Part shown: in pieces, positions 12,208-25,985 of the stretch
Position numbering within the stretch: position 1 is the first letter of the stretch
Layout: each line of letters opens with the position of its first letter
Assembly (NCBI RefSeq): GCF_030463565.1
Contig: NC_134652.1
Span: 20,933,397 to 20,997,396, forward strand
Reading direction: 5' to 3'
DNA: 64,000 bases
Source: Pelecanus crispus
Taxonomy: Eukaryota > Chordata > Aves > Pelecaniformes > Pelecanidae
Program-made: the position numbers and the translations under genes
The notes under the pieces: generated by a model
Told to the model about the DNA's origin: nothing
Seen by the model: the letters and a program-made list of their open reading frames with translations, nothing else
Database searches by the model: none

Positions 12208-14978
12208 TTTTAGCTCAATACCGTCTTTCTCTAGGGGCTATGCTAACTGAAATGATATCACATTTTCCACTTTAGGACTAAAGACACACACACAGTCCCT
12301 ACAGTTGAGCTGACGTGCACTGCTGTAGTATCACACACTAACTTCTGTGTATATCTGAACCTTTATTCATCTAGCTGATAAGTCACATTGTCCTCCTTGG
12401 ATCATGAATTATTACTGATATCCCTGATGATCAAAATCAGACTGAGATACTCCTTCTGCTCCACCCTCCAAAAACTAAGATATTTAAAAACAATTAAATA
12501 TTCATCTTCCTTCTGACACAAATGTTTAAGTTCCTGTTTTGGAGTTCCCCTTGTGTTCTATTTATGTATTATCACGGCTTATTTATTTAAGAGGACCTGA
12601 AATTCTCTCAGTCACCCCATTCCCATAGGTGGGGCTTTAAAAAAGAGTAAACAGATACTGTGATACTTAGCAGTGTTGCAAAAAGTAGTACAATTGTAGG
12701 TTATCAGAAGACAGATTGAACAATTTTGCAATTAAGCACACCAATGTACTTCATGGCAGCAAGGCTTCTCGGTGGCCAAGTAAAAGCCACAAACTTCATT
12801 TCCAGATCCAGCTGCTCATATGATACAATGTCAAAAAAAGGCTCTTTTTCAACACAGATAATCCACCCAGAATTAACTGAGAGCTGACTATTCCATTTTG
12901 GGCTCCTTAAACTGAAATCAAAACATTTTGTCTTGGCCAGCCGAGCAGAAGCATTCTGCTTCAAGTCAGTTTAATGCTCCTTTGCCTTTGGCCCTGGCAC
13001 CTCCTGGCTGCTTCACAAAGCAGGGTGCAGCACACCTGAATGCTTTGCAGACTGCACCCCTCATCCACTTCAAGAATTTTGTTTCCACATTTTTCCTAAC
13101 TGTACTTTCTGTAGGAAACAAATTCAGTCTCTTTCTCCCAACTTGGAATGAAAACTAATAGTGATATATGAGGATTTCCCTTGAGAGAAAACATCCAATT
13201 TTTGTGCAGCATCTATCCAAGATGTTGAACTTGGATAGAGGAAAGCTTTGGTGAAAGCAGAGAGGAGGTTTTTAGCCCAGGAAAAACTACATAATATTTA
13301 ATCCTGATCACTTCCCCAATCCACTCCTCCACAGGGACATCCAAAGAGCTGTGCTGGTACAAAGGAAAGGGAGAAGGAAGACATGCTGGGGGCAGAAAAG
13401 AGTGGCATGAAGCCAGGGCAACTTAATCCAGCTCTCATGAAACTATAGCCTCAGAGAGGGAAGGTCAAAATGGGGTTTACAACAGAAATGCAGACACAAC
13501 ATGCTGATGGGGAGACAATCTGCTCTCCATGATATTCCTATTATCCTAGGCAAACAGAGGACAAGAATGAAAAGTACCACGGGGCTGTTCTGTTGTGTTT
13601 GTGTAAGAATGCCATTTTAATTCACTTTCACCAATGCCTTTAAGTCAATACTTTTTTATAGCTGCATTCTCATGTGAAATCTATATCCTGGCAATTTGAA
13701 TCAAGATTGCCCCAGGTCAGACACCTGTAAAGCTGAACGGCAACAGGAAAGAACAGCACTTTTGTATTAACAGGCAAGAGACAATTCAGAGCCATAGTTT
13801 TCCTGTTGTACCTTCAGGAGGCAGAAGGAAAGACTTGTCATGCAGTTACATATATGTCCACATCATTATGTAAGTTCTCATGAACATTCCATCTTCACTC
13901 ATCTCCACACCCGCTTGCAGAGAGGCAACTCAGGGAGGCAGATTCCAGGGTGATTGGGCATACAACAGATCCATGCCAAATCTGTCTACAATTGAACACT
14001 TTTGTAGATTTAATCAGTTTTTAAAGACTTACACTACAGGTTCTTGGCCTTTCCCAGGCTTTGGTCTCCAAGATTTGCCTAGTTAGATTCCTGTGGCTTA
14101 GTCACTGAACTCTACAGTCAAGCAGGGGATTGGGAGGAGGAGGGAAGAGTCTGGTCATCTGTAGTTTATGCCAATATAGAACTATTGTAGATGTGCTCAA
14201 CACAAACTAAAAACTGCTTTTATCTCCAAAAAATACAGTCAGTGCCTTGACCTAACAGTTCACAATACAAAACATGTGGTGTGGATTCCTAACCACTTTC
14301 ATCCCAACCAACCAACCCTTAGAGGATGCTCTTATATGTACCCACAGCCCCTAGATGTTTTGCCAGCTGAGGTTAAGCATGCAGAAAGTAACCTTAGCGA
14401 GGTGTCTTTATATCCCCCACCATCCCTGACGCCTGTGGTCAGAGCTGGGAGACCTTGCTTACAAGAAGCAGCAGACGGGTTGGGGTGGCTGATTGGGTTA
14501 CCCTTCCCCTCCTTTCCACCCCCTCGTTCTCTCAGAGGTCGCTGCCACTGCAGCATGGGTGGCTTAACTGCTCATGAAACTCTTGCTGAACTGCAATTGT
14601 TTACTGCCTGATATCTTAAAGGCTTTTCCAGATGTGCTGGAAACAACCTCCAAGACAGGGATGAGACAAACAGCTGAGGACAGCAATTTCACCACCCATT
14701 CCAGCTGCACCCATGGGTGCCTGTGATTCAACACCCTCAAGCTCTTCAGCTTTGCTCAGAGGCCAGGGTCTCCCAGCAGAAAGCTCAGCAGTGCTTGAGT
14801 TGGAAGAAGAGCAAGCACTAGCCAAACAGGCCTTGAACGTGCCACCAGGAAGGGCAACTGGTGGCTCAGAGAAGTGCCAGGGACACCCTCCTTGTCCTGC
14901 ATCTTCCAGCAAACAGCTAATGGTAATGCTGTGCAGGAGGCAGCTGCAGGGGAGCGAGATGTTGCTGCTCTGTACATC

Positions 14979-14997
14979 GCTGCTGCTGCTGCTGCAG
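14979..14997 (+). repeat. Short CTG/CAG trinucleotide repeat
   Basis: About six CTG units lie in a locally GC-rich stretch. Open frames cross it but none resembles a known protein. Confidence 0.85.
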
Positions 14998-15059
14998 CCT
15001 GGAGGGTGTCTTCTCTTGCGACCAACTGCTAGGATTCTCTGAGCAATTCTGCTATGATT

Positions 15060-15260
15060 TGCAGTAGAGCTGCTAATTGCCTGGAAACACTAAAGAATTA
15101 TACATCCTAAGCCATAAAACATCTATCAGCCTTGACTCAAACAAAATTGCTGTATATTATTACATAAGCTGAAGCCCTATTATTTTCCCCATGCTAAGTG
15201 CCTCTTAATTGAAATCCCTGATTGTTTTTTCCAGGCCCCTCTCCAGCCCGCCACCCAAAG
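15060..15260. promoter_or_regulatory. Candidate conserved non-coding element
   Basis: This is an AT-rich, non-repetitive block with GCTAATTGCC, CTTAATTGAAATCCC and TGATTGTTTTTTCC motifs, comparable in texture to the block at 10.3 kb. Just downstream, TGCATGT and ACATGCA at about 15270-15297 form a short inverted repeat. Confidence 0.25.
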
Positions 15261-16470
15261 AGTAGCGATGCATGTAGCAATGTGTTGTTAACATGCAACG
15301 ATGTGTGGTAGGGATTGCCCACGATTATTTGACCAATTCCCTCTGTGGTCTGGTCTTCTTATTGAAGCAAAGGGGTTTTGCCAGACTTAACTGAAGTTAA
15401 ATAAGAAGAAATTTTTCCAGGGGCCCCTGTCCACAAATTACAAATCATATACATGACACTCAATTTTGCAGCCCATAATCACATTAGCAATGCCACTGAA
15501 ATGAACAGAGCTCCTTGGGTGAGTAAGAGTTACTTGCACAAAAAAGTCTTTCAGATTTGGTTACAGCCTAGATTGGACTCACTCTAAACTGCAAGTTTCA
15601 TATGCCCTAGTCCTGTTCATAATTTTGGGGCAAAGTTCATCCTTTTAAGAAGTGATGCCAACTGCACATCAGTTGAGCGTGGGCTTTCTATTTAAAGAAT
15701 GGAGTGTTTCTAACAACTTAATTGCACTGATGCTTTATGATTACAATCCCAAACACTGTTTTTGCAGCTGATGGATCAGAAATTAATAAAACCAAAGCAT
15801 GTCTGTAAGGACGAGTCTTTTAAGCTGCACTGGATGGCATGCATGTACACCTCCATGAGACACAATGAGAGACATATATGCTGAACAGAACAGGACAGAG
15901 CCAGTTCTGGCACCAAATACTATTTAATGTAGATCAAGTCCATGGAAATGCCTAGCCTGGGATGGTCAAGCTGAATGGAAAGCTGTGAACCTTGTTTCCA
16001 GTGTAACTTTCAGACACCAGTGTGTCCTAGGGCTACAGGTGCAACGTTTCAAGTAAAGGCTGTATCTTCTGTAGGCAGTACAAAATCTGCGGCATGCTTT
16101 GGGCTCACACAGAGGGGTCATTCACACCAACAGAAGACATGCCACAGCATTTCAGTTGCTAATGGAGATGCTCATCTGGGGTTTGCTGACCCACTGATCT
16201 CCTCTCTCAGGCTCTGGCAGGCAGCCCAGCAGCCCCAGTAGTCCTCCTGTGCCACACCACTGCAAAGTCACACAAATAGCGTATCCTTTGGGAGTTAGCA
16301 CTTAGTTCCCTTGGGATTCTTTTGTTCATAGACAATGCTGAAATAACTTCAGCCATCATGGCCAATATCAGTGACTATATAGCTCTCCAGAAACAAAACC
16401 ACAAGGTTTCAGACTGACTTGAGCCACAGAGCTAGTCTACACAATAAATGTCTGCACCACACATATCTGC

Positions 16471-16528
16471 AACGGGTCAGAGCTGAAGGGCCCCTGGAGA
16501 GTCATGAAACACTCCCCTCCTCACACAG
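16471..16528 (-). mobile_element. Very degraded CR1-like 3' fragment
   Basis: CTGAAGGGCCCCTGGAGAGT and the following ACTCCCCTCCTCAC resemble the reverse complement of the CR1 segment that normally reads GAAGGGACCTCTGGAGATCA. The match is weak and short. Confidence 0.35.
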
Positions 16529-17534
16529 AAATTTGACTTTTGGTCGTAATTCCCATTCTCTTGGGCTAGATCTGGTTGCTCTCTGAGGGAGAAACCTAGC
16601 CCTGGCTCACTCTGAAGCTGGAATCAGGCCCCCACAGCACAGTCTCTCTTTCAGCAGGAATTGTAATTTCATTATGCTACAACTTTGCCGTTCCCTGGGG
16701 CTTTGCCATGCTGACATTTTATGTAAGGTGCCCAGGCTTTCAAAAGAAAAGGGCTTTCCTCACCAAAGAGGTGGCCAGAATGGCCAAGTGGAGCTTCCAG
16801 AAAATCTACTACCAGGAATGTCCTTCCCACACCCCAAATGCTCTCCATAATACTACAAACAATAAGTAAAAGTTTGCTTCCTATGAAGGATCTTTGAAAG
16901 TCCTTTGGGACTACGGTACAGATCAGGACAATATAAGTCTTTGGGATCACAAGTGCAGGAAACAATGAAACAATGTTCAATTTTTTATTATTTTTTAATA
17001 AAATGAATTCCATATTGTATTGCAATACTTCTATGAGACTGCTCCTCAGTCACTCATGGCCCTTAGCACACCCTCTTCACCTTCCCTGGGGGCACCTGAC
17101 ATTTTTAACATCAGCAAATTTGAAAGTGATTTTTTCAGTTTCTTAAATATAGCACTTACCTAGTTATAAAATACTGCTCCAATTCTTTTATATACAATAA
17201 CCATTGTGCTTACGATGACTTAAGCCATGCGTATTATTTTTTAAAAGAATTATATTTACATGGAATGTTTAAGAAAAGAATTTCCCAGATTCCGGAAGTA
17301 GAACCTCCTTCAGAACAGGAAGGAAATCATTCATTTTTACCTTAAAACCCAACATGTGTAATGGTTTATTACCCAGCAGGAAAACAGTGAGAGAGTTTCT
17401 TTTCAAATTGATGAGGTGAGTTTTTATATTAAGAGATTGTTCTGAAACTCCAGTGCCACCAGAGGGTGAATGACAACACTCGGATCATACCACAAGCTCA
17501 AAACATTTTAGAGATTAAGTCAGTAATGTTTTGG

Positions 17535-17640
17535 GATGGGGGGACACATGAGGCACAGTGAAAGTCAGCGACTTGGTCAGAGCCTCCTCAGAGGCCAGTA
17601 GCAAAGCTGAGCATTGAACTCAGGGCTGCAGTCCCTCTCT
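17535..17640 (+). repeat. MIR-like ancient SINE relic
   Basis: TGAGGCACAGTGAAAGTCAG, GACTTGGTCAGAG, then GCATTGAACTCAGGGC follow the order of the MIR core (GAGGCACAG, GACTTGCCCAAGG, GATTCGAACCCAGG). It is heavily diverged. Confidence 0.5.
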
Positions 17641-20600
17641 TCTATGGGTCTGACCATGATTCCTTCCTCACTCCTAAAGTCTAAGTCACAAAGTCTTTTT
17701 CTGTAGTGATTAATTCCTCCTTAACGTACAGGACTTTAGGGATGCACTCTGTCATACTCTGAGGTTTTAGTACACCTTGTCTCTGGATTTTGAGCTCAAT
17801 ACAAGGAGATTTGAGGAGATTGCCAGTAACTTGTAATTTGACAACATTTTGGAAAGTCCTGTTTGAAAATTAGGAGAATAAAAAAGATCTACGGACCTGC
17901 TGCAGCAGGACCACTGTGTGTGCACATCTGGTCATGTCTCCCAAGTGATCCCATTTCTGGAAATGCCCAACATGGATGTGCAGGGATCCAAGGAGGGTGA
18001 TCTGAGGAGTGTGTTTTCTCACATAATTTCTGAATCACTATTCTTGCAAAGTTGCCCCAACTCCAACACAAATCAAGAGCAAAAACCCATTCCTCGTCAG
18101 ACCTACAGGATCCTGCCCAACATTAGGAGACTTGTGCCACTGCAAGTACCTTCTTTTGGCCAATAAAGTCTTCAGTACTTGTGCTGTGGTGATCTTTTGA
18201 TACATGTGAGTAGCATGAAACCAACACTGATATCCTGGCCACGTAATGATCAGGGAAGTGCTGTCTAGCCCCTTCCACATTCTTGCTGGTGATTCAGTTC
18301 CCTTCATACCCTGCTTTGCTGCACAATCTTGACAGTAAATAGGCTGCCCTGCTGTGTCCCAGGGGTGGGGCTGCATTTCAATGGTGGCAAAAGTAATTCC
18401 TGAACATAATTTTCTTTTATTTCCAGGCTTCAAAGCACTTTGAGATCCCTCAGAAGTTGGGGAAATATTACTCCTTCTATACAATATTACTCCTCCTACA
18501 GACATGCACGTACTCCTAGGACCCAAAGGCAAACACAAGGGGAACTTCAGTCCTAGAGCTGAACTCCAGCTGCATTCATCACCTCATCTGTTGTTTGATG
18601 GACTTTTGCCAATGGGCATTGTCAACAGGAAAAAAAAAAAGGAAGAAAAAAAAACCTAACAACTTTCCAGCTAGTATTTTAAGGCTCTGAATTACATGCC
18701 ATTTCCAAGAAAGGAGAAGTATAGACATTCTGAGCATGTGTTCTGTCTTCAGTTGGACATGGGGGAAGGTATGTCACTGTATGACTGGTCTTCCCGTATG
18801 AGCATTGCATTAATCAGTCAGGAGAGCAGGCATGGAGGGGACCTGCAGCCCCTTGAGCCATATCTTCTCCTTTGGCAAATCCACCCCTTCATGAGAATAC
18901 AACAAAAAGATAACCAGTAGGGAAGAAGATTTGATGTTGGGGTCTCCATCACATCCAGATATGTCAATGACTTTAGAGGATCTCCAGCTAACATGCATCA
19001 GTGAAAGGAAGCTCCATGCTGGCAGCAACCCAACCCTGTGGGACATTTTGTGTACCTCCACTAACACTCATTCACCTCCAGCTAGGGAAATGGCCTGCAC
19101 AACCCCTGATCCCTAGTCTCAGCTCTCAGATATCACTTTTAGAGAAGTTTCCCCCTACCTTAAGAACAAAACTAAACTTGAAACCTATATACTTTCCTGA
19201 ATGCTTGTATTCCCTAAAACAGCACCTTCCCAAACTTTTCCATTGCTCACTTGCTTCCTTTATGTAGTCACAGTTTGTCACTTCATACCAGTGAGTGGGC
19301 TGTGTTGGACCTGGTGGTGGGCACATGTGTATGCAGTCACAGGGAAGTTCTTGTGCCCTGAACTGGATGAGATCAGAACCGCAGGACAGCAAAACTGTGT
19401 GTCCTGTGCCTTCTGTACTGCAAAGGGCAACAAATGATTCACCTAGCGCATAGGACCCTGGGATCTGAGCTTCTGGAGCAATACATTTTATTTTCCTGGT
19501 TTCTGCAAAATAAGATGTAGCTACAGGGCATGTAGCTGAATCAGGTATTGGAAGCCATACACTTGTTACAATTCCTCCCCTGTGGGATTAGCAGTTCTCA
19601 GGACTGGACACCAGCATGCCACAGGCCAGCTGGGGGGTTAGCTAACCTGCACCCTCTGTATTTATAACATCTGTGATTCAGTGCACATAAGAGTCACCTT
19701 CCATAAGAACAGACAGAATTTGCCCATTTGCCACTGCTTACTGTTGGGCTTCAAGAGGCAGAGGACCTCCAGCATTTGCTCCTCAAAGGATCGGAGCTGC
19801 AGATCGTCTTGCAGTGAGTCACAGCAACCTCAACCATCTCAGCGTGAAGCTCTGCAGAACATTAGGGACAGACATACCAGTGTGTGACTGGACACTGATT
19901 CAGAGTTTATGTCTGACCTCATTGTCAGAACTTGGGAAAAAGCGGGGAAAGGGGGAAGGGAGAACTGGATTGAAGTCAAAGTCATTAATATCCTTCTACT
20001 TGAAGAACAAGCCCAGAGAGCAGAGGCAAGTAAGGTCAAATGTACATTAAAGTAGTGAGATATAATAGCCACCAGGCACAGCTGAGGTCACAGAGCAATA
20101 CTTGCCTTCTTTTCCCCCCCTCTAAACTGAAGAATTCTTATCTAAGCAAAATTAAGTTTCTGGGCAGAGACTAATCCATATTTATGATCCTCTGTGCTGC
20201 AGCAGAATGAAGCAAGCTGCCAGATGCAGGGTGGAGGTGGCTGAAAAAGAGCTGCTCCGGGCCTTAGGTATATCACCACTACCATGCCACAAAGGTGTTA
20301 GAGCTGCACGAACTGCTGTTACAAGCATGTCACCTCTGGGCTCCCTGTGATTTGCAGAGTGGCAGAGCACCCTTGCGCACTAGTGAGCGAGATGTTCGGG
20401 AGCTCTGACCCACTCTGCTGTACTTCTTCCCAGCATGGGAGAGAGGGTACTTCGTAAAGGGAGACGGCTCAAAATCAGCAATCTTTCTAAAAACTGCTCC
20501 TCATATCCTGTTACTAAACCAAGAAACCCCTTCCCATACCACTGTCCAGATCTGACTCGTTGTGAAACCAGTAGGAAGAATGTCTGTGCTTTCACTGGCA

Positions 20601-20977
20601 GGTCCTTGAGAAACCACTGGGAAATTTGTTTTCATAAATACCTGCATTTTTTAGAAATCTGGTAGGGACGTCTCCATCTAGTGGTCTGGCCACGGAAAAG
20701 AGGCTTACAGACTTCATGCTCCAGCTCAGCCTTCTACACTGAGCAAGCGCACTGTTTCATGTGCTTTGGCTTCTCCAGCTGCACATTGATACAGCAACAT
20801 TTCCCAAACTTCCAGGGGGTCCTCTTAATGTCAGAGAAAGGCCTGGAGATTCTTGGCCGGACACTCCGCTGTGAGCTACAGCCCAGATTCCACCCACTCA
20901 GCTCAGCCAGAGCAGGAGGGGATCAAATTGTCATCTCAACATCTGTTTTGAATCCAGTAAGAGAGATGCTGTAGTGT

Positions 20978-21000
20978 CACACACACACATACACACACAC
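20978..21000 (+). repeat. (CA)n microsatellite, interrupted once
   Basis: A dinucleotide CA repeat with a single AT interruption, about 11 units. Confidence 0.9.
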
Positions 21001-21197
21001 TCAAGAGCTTACAAATATCAGGCCGTGGTGACATCCAAGTGGTTTCAGAAGGTGGAGGTGTGAGTGAGGGGAAAAGCTGGCTGTCCATCAACTCCCAACT
21101 ACTATCTACTCGGCTCTCCTTAACAGCAAGTATAGCAAGTAATAACAAGCAGCACCAACATTAATGCCTTTACCTCCTCAGCATCCCGAACAGGCAG

Positions 21198-21310
21198 GGC
21201 ATTATTGTCAGCCTCACTTTGCAGTTGGGGAACCAAAGGCCAAGGGTAGCCAAAGTGAGTCAACCCAAGTCACACGCAGGCTAGAAGCAGAATGAGGAGG
21301 TGAGCGTATG
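21198..21310 (+). repeat. MIR-like ancient SINE relic
   Basis: GGCATTATTGTCAGCCTCAC, TTGCAGTTGGGGAACCAAAG and GTCAACCCAAGTCACACGCA follow the MIR pattern (CCCATTTTACAGATGGGGAAAC, then AAGGTCACACAGC). Confidence 0.5.
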
Positions 21311-22045
21311 TCCTCCACCATTCGGCCTAGCCTGCTTGCTGACTCCACGCTTACTGACTCGCTCTGGAGCCTGGCAGAGCTACAGCCCAATATAAATACA
21401 GTAACACAGCTTAATTCCCCAAGCTTTGTGTAAAGTAGTATCTCAGCCAGGGGACACACTCGGATACCTCAACAGGAGAGCTCTGTGTTGTCACCAAGTA
21501 CAATGATGAATTGCCTGCTAGAAGGTAGATTTGATCCTGCGCAGCAGATGGGGAACAAGCCGTAAAGATAGCTCACTAAAGTACGGAGGGGAGCGGAGCT
21601 GGGTCCTCCCGCTGACCAGGCACAGTGCATCGCCTGCCACACGGTCTTGGCCCCAAACTGAGCATTTTGAGGGGCAGCCAAAAGGCGAGAGTGGAAATGG
21701 ATGGGGAGGTACCGAAAATGGCAGGGACTTCACACAATGTAAGCAGACACGTTTGGGATGGAAAAAGCAGCTCTAATCAAATAGAACTCTGGATTTCCCT
21801 CTAGACACAGGGTATTAAAAATAATCCCAGCTGAACTTTACCCACCTCTCACACAGCATCTCCCAGCTGCTTCAAAAATAAACAGCTCTGTCTGGGTGGA
21901 GCCGCAGCCGCACATGATTTGGGGCTCCCAACCTGACTGCAGAGACGGTGAATAGAGAGAGCTTCCTTGGCCCAGCTGCCCAGGGGGGCCTGCCACGTAC
22001 AGTTTGTGGCTGCAATGCCAACTGCCCTGAGGATAGCGCAGTGAA

Positions 22046-22735
22046 ATGAAGCACATGGAGAAGGGCTCTGAGGCCACAAGCCTGCTCCCACACTGTTACC
22101 ACAAGCTGCTCCTTGCAGACCCGCAGCCTCCCAAGCTCACAGACTCCCTCCCACCCTGCAGCCGCTGCACTGCCCTACCCCAGCACAGGCTGCGTTCCCA
22201 CCCAGCTACCGGCGGGCCTCAGCCCAGCCCTGGTGAACGCTTCATCCTGGTTTGCTCCTGCTCAGAAACCCACCGCATGCACAAGCAGTCCCTGCTCCGT
22301 TCCCATGTGCCAGCCCACCCTGCTTTGCACAGCGCTCCCAGACAGCCCACACCCACTTGCCGGCACCCGCACCTCCCTGCGGTCCTCCATCTTACACCTC
22401 CCTCCTTCCCACAGGCGCACGTTCCCGTGAGCAGTCCCTGTCCCCCCAGTCTAACCCCTCTTTTCCCCCAAACTCCGCCTCATGATGCTGCTTTGCCCCA
22501 AAGCCACAGACCCCCAGCACACCACTCCTTTCTGAGATGTCTGTCCTTCTCTCCTCTTCACAGGCCTGAGCGTCTTGTGCAGGTAGGTTTTGATGTAATC
22601 CTGTGTTTTTCCAACAGTGCTGCCAGTGGCATCCCACCCCACCAACCTGCCCTGGCACCCACATGGGGCAGCACCTTGCCAGGTGCCCCAAGAAGAGAAG
22701 GCATTAGACCTTTCCCCCAGCATGCCAGGATATAA
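22046..22735 (+). other. Pyrimidine-rich block with a 229-codon open frame, probably non-coding
   Basis: This C/T-rich sequence is open from an ATG at 22046 to 22735, and a second plus frame and three minus frames are also open across parts of it. The predicted peptide is Pro/His/Ser-rich with no recognisable domain. The strand-biased composition with few purine-rich stop codons explains the open frames better than a gene does. Confidence 0.5.
22436..22469 (-). other. G-quadruplex motif (minus strand) in a C-rich tract
   Basis: Four C-runs (3, 6, 4 and 5 C) with spacers of 3, 7 and 6 bases on the plus strand give a G4 motif on the minus strand, and an i-motif candidate on the plus strand. 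Confidence 0.6.
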
Positions 22736-25700
22736 TCTCTGTTACAAGCTGCCAGGCAGCACACACTGCATTTTAAGAGGCTTTAGCACAAGTTACTTAA
22801 ATTCCAGTGCCCGTGGGACTCTTTTTGCCCACAGGCTCTCCAAACCTGGGACAAAAGTTTCACCAGGATGGCATGGTGCCTGGTGAAATCAGGGCCAGGA
22901 TGGGGTGCAGGCTCACTGGAAGACGCAGGACCTCTCAAAGACCATGTTTAACCACTTGCCACAGACGGTGCAACTCTCCTCTGGAGCTGGGCCAGCAGCA
23001 AGTCTGGCAGCATGGGAGTTGGGGAACACAAAACTGAGGCTTTATCAGCACCGGGGAAGAGGACACAGGTTTGGGTGTGAAACAGTTCCTGACTGGCTCT
23101 TGGGTTTTAAGTGGTTTATGTTGCAATCTCTACTTCTTTAAATTATCTGAGGTTAGTCAGGTACACAAAATGTCCTGCATCAGGCTCTGCTGATCTTCAG
23201 ACACCAGAAAGCTTTTAATTTTTTAACAAATTCTCTCCCAGGGAGTGCAAGATCTAACAGGTACCTGGCAGATGACAAATGAGCCCATCCCAGGCTGGAA
23301 TGCTGCTCTCCATCAGTTGTCTTTCTGTCCCCCTCTCAGTCTAAAGACCAGGATCCCTTCCACCCTTGAACCCTGCCAACTCCTAACACTGTCCAGAAAC
23401 CCCCAGGGGAGGTGGAAACCACTGTCTCCAGCAGACTCCAAGTCTCTAGCAACTTCCGAATTTTTGAAGGGGTTAACCTTATTTGAAAGGGGAAGCAAGT
23501 AACAGGGCTAGTCCCCGGCAGAAATAATCAGACTGGGTGGAAATTACAGCTCCTTTTGACAGGGCCACACAATCCGCTCAGCAACAAACCCTTTGTTAAT
23601 CTCTCACCTATTTCCTGCTGCAGCATTAATTGTCGGGCGTTTCTCAGAGGGAGGCAGCAGGGCAGCAGCAGGCTTTCTCTTCCGACCCAGCAAGGGCCAC
23701 CACTGCCTCATGGCAAGCACACCATGGCACTTCAGAAAGCTCCTTTCTGAAGGACTTGGCCAAAGGACTGTTTCCAATTCTGGCTGCTGTATTTCAGGAA
23801 GAGCACGTACACCCACCCCAGGCTCAATACATCATTGCAGGCTTACCTTTTTACTTTCGTCAGATTCTGTTCAGGCAAATTCTCATTGACCTCTGTCCAC
23901 CTAGTACATCCTTCTCAGAGAGCAACTTAGTGATGCTCTTGGCTGTGTCAAGGCAGAGTACCCTACGCCCTGCTCCGACGCAATCTCCAAGGAAGCCTTA
24001 ATCAGAGACATGTCCACACGCTCCCACCCGCCCCATCTGCCAGAGGTTCTCAGTGGAAGGCTCTCAGCAGGGGAACCCCCCAAAAAAAGCTGCAGCTGCT
24101 GTTCCTCCCAAGCTGCCCATGTGCTGGGGGGAAGAGGAACAAGGCTGAACACCTTCCTGCTCCCAGAAGAGGTTTCCCCAGCACAGACATGGTGAGAACT
24201 CAGCTGGGGTAGCAAGACTGACCCAGCACAGGCGTGCATAGAAGTGCCCAGCCTGGTACAGTTCTCCCTTGGTATTTTTAGAAATGTCTGTCTGGCACGA
24301 GTGAGGAGCTTTTCATACAGGACAGACAGGGCATGGGAACAAAGCAGGCATGCACATAAAAGAGAGCCCTCAGACAGCCCTTGACAAGGGGTTTGGAGAA
24401 TGTGATGGAGACTGAAAATCTAATGCTGGTGAGTTCACGAAGCGACAGAAAACCATCACTAACAATCAGCTCCTTCAAGTCCAAGGCCTCACAGATGCTC
24501 CTGACCCTGTCACTCCTGCCAGCTGTATTCTGATGTGACAAATCCAAATTTTTAACATACCAGCGTGCTTTCCCCACCTTTCCTATACGGATTGCTCATT
24601 GTTCTCTCATTCCTCATGGCAGGCGATTGCTCCTTGCAATGTAGATGTTAAAGAGTCACAGGTTTCCTGAAAACTGTAGCACAGGCTGTGAAACTAAACA
24701 ACACGTGCTGTACAATAAGTCATAAAGCATGTGTGAAAAATAGTTGACACAGAAGCTGTCATGGAAACCAGAGTGCTACCAGAGAGCACACAGCCACAGA
24801 GCTCCCATTAAAGGCTACAGAGTTGAACACAAACGCTAATCACTAAGGCAGAATATATTAAATTTACCCTCATGCCCCATTCAGTCTTCACAGCAAGCTA
24901 GCTGAAAACTGCAACCATTTCCGCTAGCAGCGCTGGATGGTAGTTAGTAGTAATTAAATTACCAGAAATCTTCTCATAGAGAAATTCTTTTCATCTTGTG
25001 TACCCTAGAAACTGTTTTTACTGACTAGGCACTGCTCTTCTCCTCGGGATTAAGTCTGTTTAAAACAGACTACATGCATTTCCCAGGTTTGGGTTATATT
25101 CTCCTACTTGATTGTCTCCCAGCTCCCCTCAGCAACAATACCCCGCAAGCGAGAAAAAGCCCCGGCTGGATAAAGAAACATGGTGAAACCAGATTAGGCT
25201 GTTCAGGCAAGATAAAGAGAGACAGACTGAAAACTACACAATACCCTGCAAGTATTACAGGCATATCCCACACCATGATCAAACCTGTGGTCCTTAGATA
25301 CCAGCTAGCAGGAAGTAAGTGACCTAAAAATATTTACATATTTAGATACCTTTTGACATCCCATAGGCAGAGAAGGAGAAGGGGTGGAGGAACCTTGTCC
25401 TCTGTTGTGGAGAAAAAGCCCTACAGCCTTTCCTCATTCCCCGTCTGAGGTTTCTCAGATGGCCTCGCTGGCTGGGCTTCGAACGTGGGTGTTGCATGTT
25501 CTGATGTGATGGGGAGACACCAGAATTCATCCCTGATGGCAGCATTTACAGCTAAGAGCTGTGCTGAGCTGTCTGGTGTGGTCTGGATGGAGGTGCAGGA
25601 TTCTATTTTTTCCCCCTGCCACTTGCTTCATAAGATTTTGATGTATCCAAGGGCCAGAGCTGTGCATTTTTCGTGCTCTCTCTCAGGGCCTGGTCTTCAT

Positions 25701-25985
25701 CTCAGTGACTTCAGAGGGCTTCAGGATTGCACTGGTTCAGGCTATGAGGAAAGCCAGCTTTTTCTGCTGACTCTACAAACATATAACAAGGCTTTTACTG
25801 ACCTATAAAGGAAGCGTCTAGGCCAGAGTTGTCAAAAATAGGGCACCAGCAAACTTATTTCACCTTATTTTTAATCCACCTAAATACCATAGGTTGAAAA
25901 GTTAATCTAGTACTCAAATGTTTATAGGGATCTTATTTTGCTCAAGAGGTGATAGAAAGAGAAATGGTGGAGGACAAAATAAAAT
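22736..25985. other. Intergenic, no gene recognised
   Basis: A moderately GC-rich first kilobase grades into AT-rich DNA. No repeat family or exon is recognised. Confidence 0.5.

Larger units (their letters stand above)
10861..15059. other. Intergenic, no gene recognised
   Basis: Apart from the G4 motif, the CR1 relic at 12.1 kb and the CTG repeat, I see only AT-rich unique sequence. An 83-codon minus-strand frame at 12704-12964 reads smoothly but has no recognised relatives or clear splice context. Confidence 0.55.
15261..22045. other. Intergenic, no gene recognised
   Basis: Beyond the weak CR1 and MIR-like relics and the CA repeat, there are A-runs at 18625-18656 and unique-looking DNA. 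TAAT-containing sequence at about 15700-15790 could continue the candidate element at 15.1 kb. Confidence 0.55.

Noticed and set aside
12704..12964. Smooth-reading 86-codon minus-strand frame
   Set aside because: Starts at TTG, no recognised relatives, no convincing acceptor/donor pair; kept only as an intergenic remark.
18038..18538. 166-codon minus-strand frame
   Set aside because: No start with context, no domain, ordinary intergenic composition.
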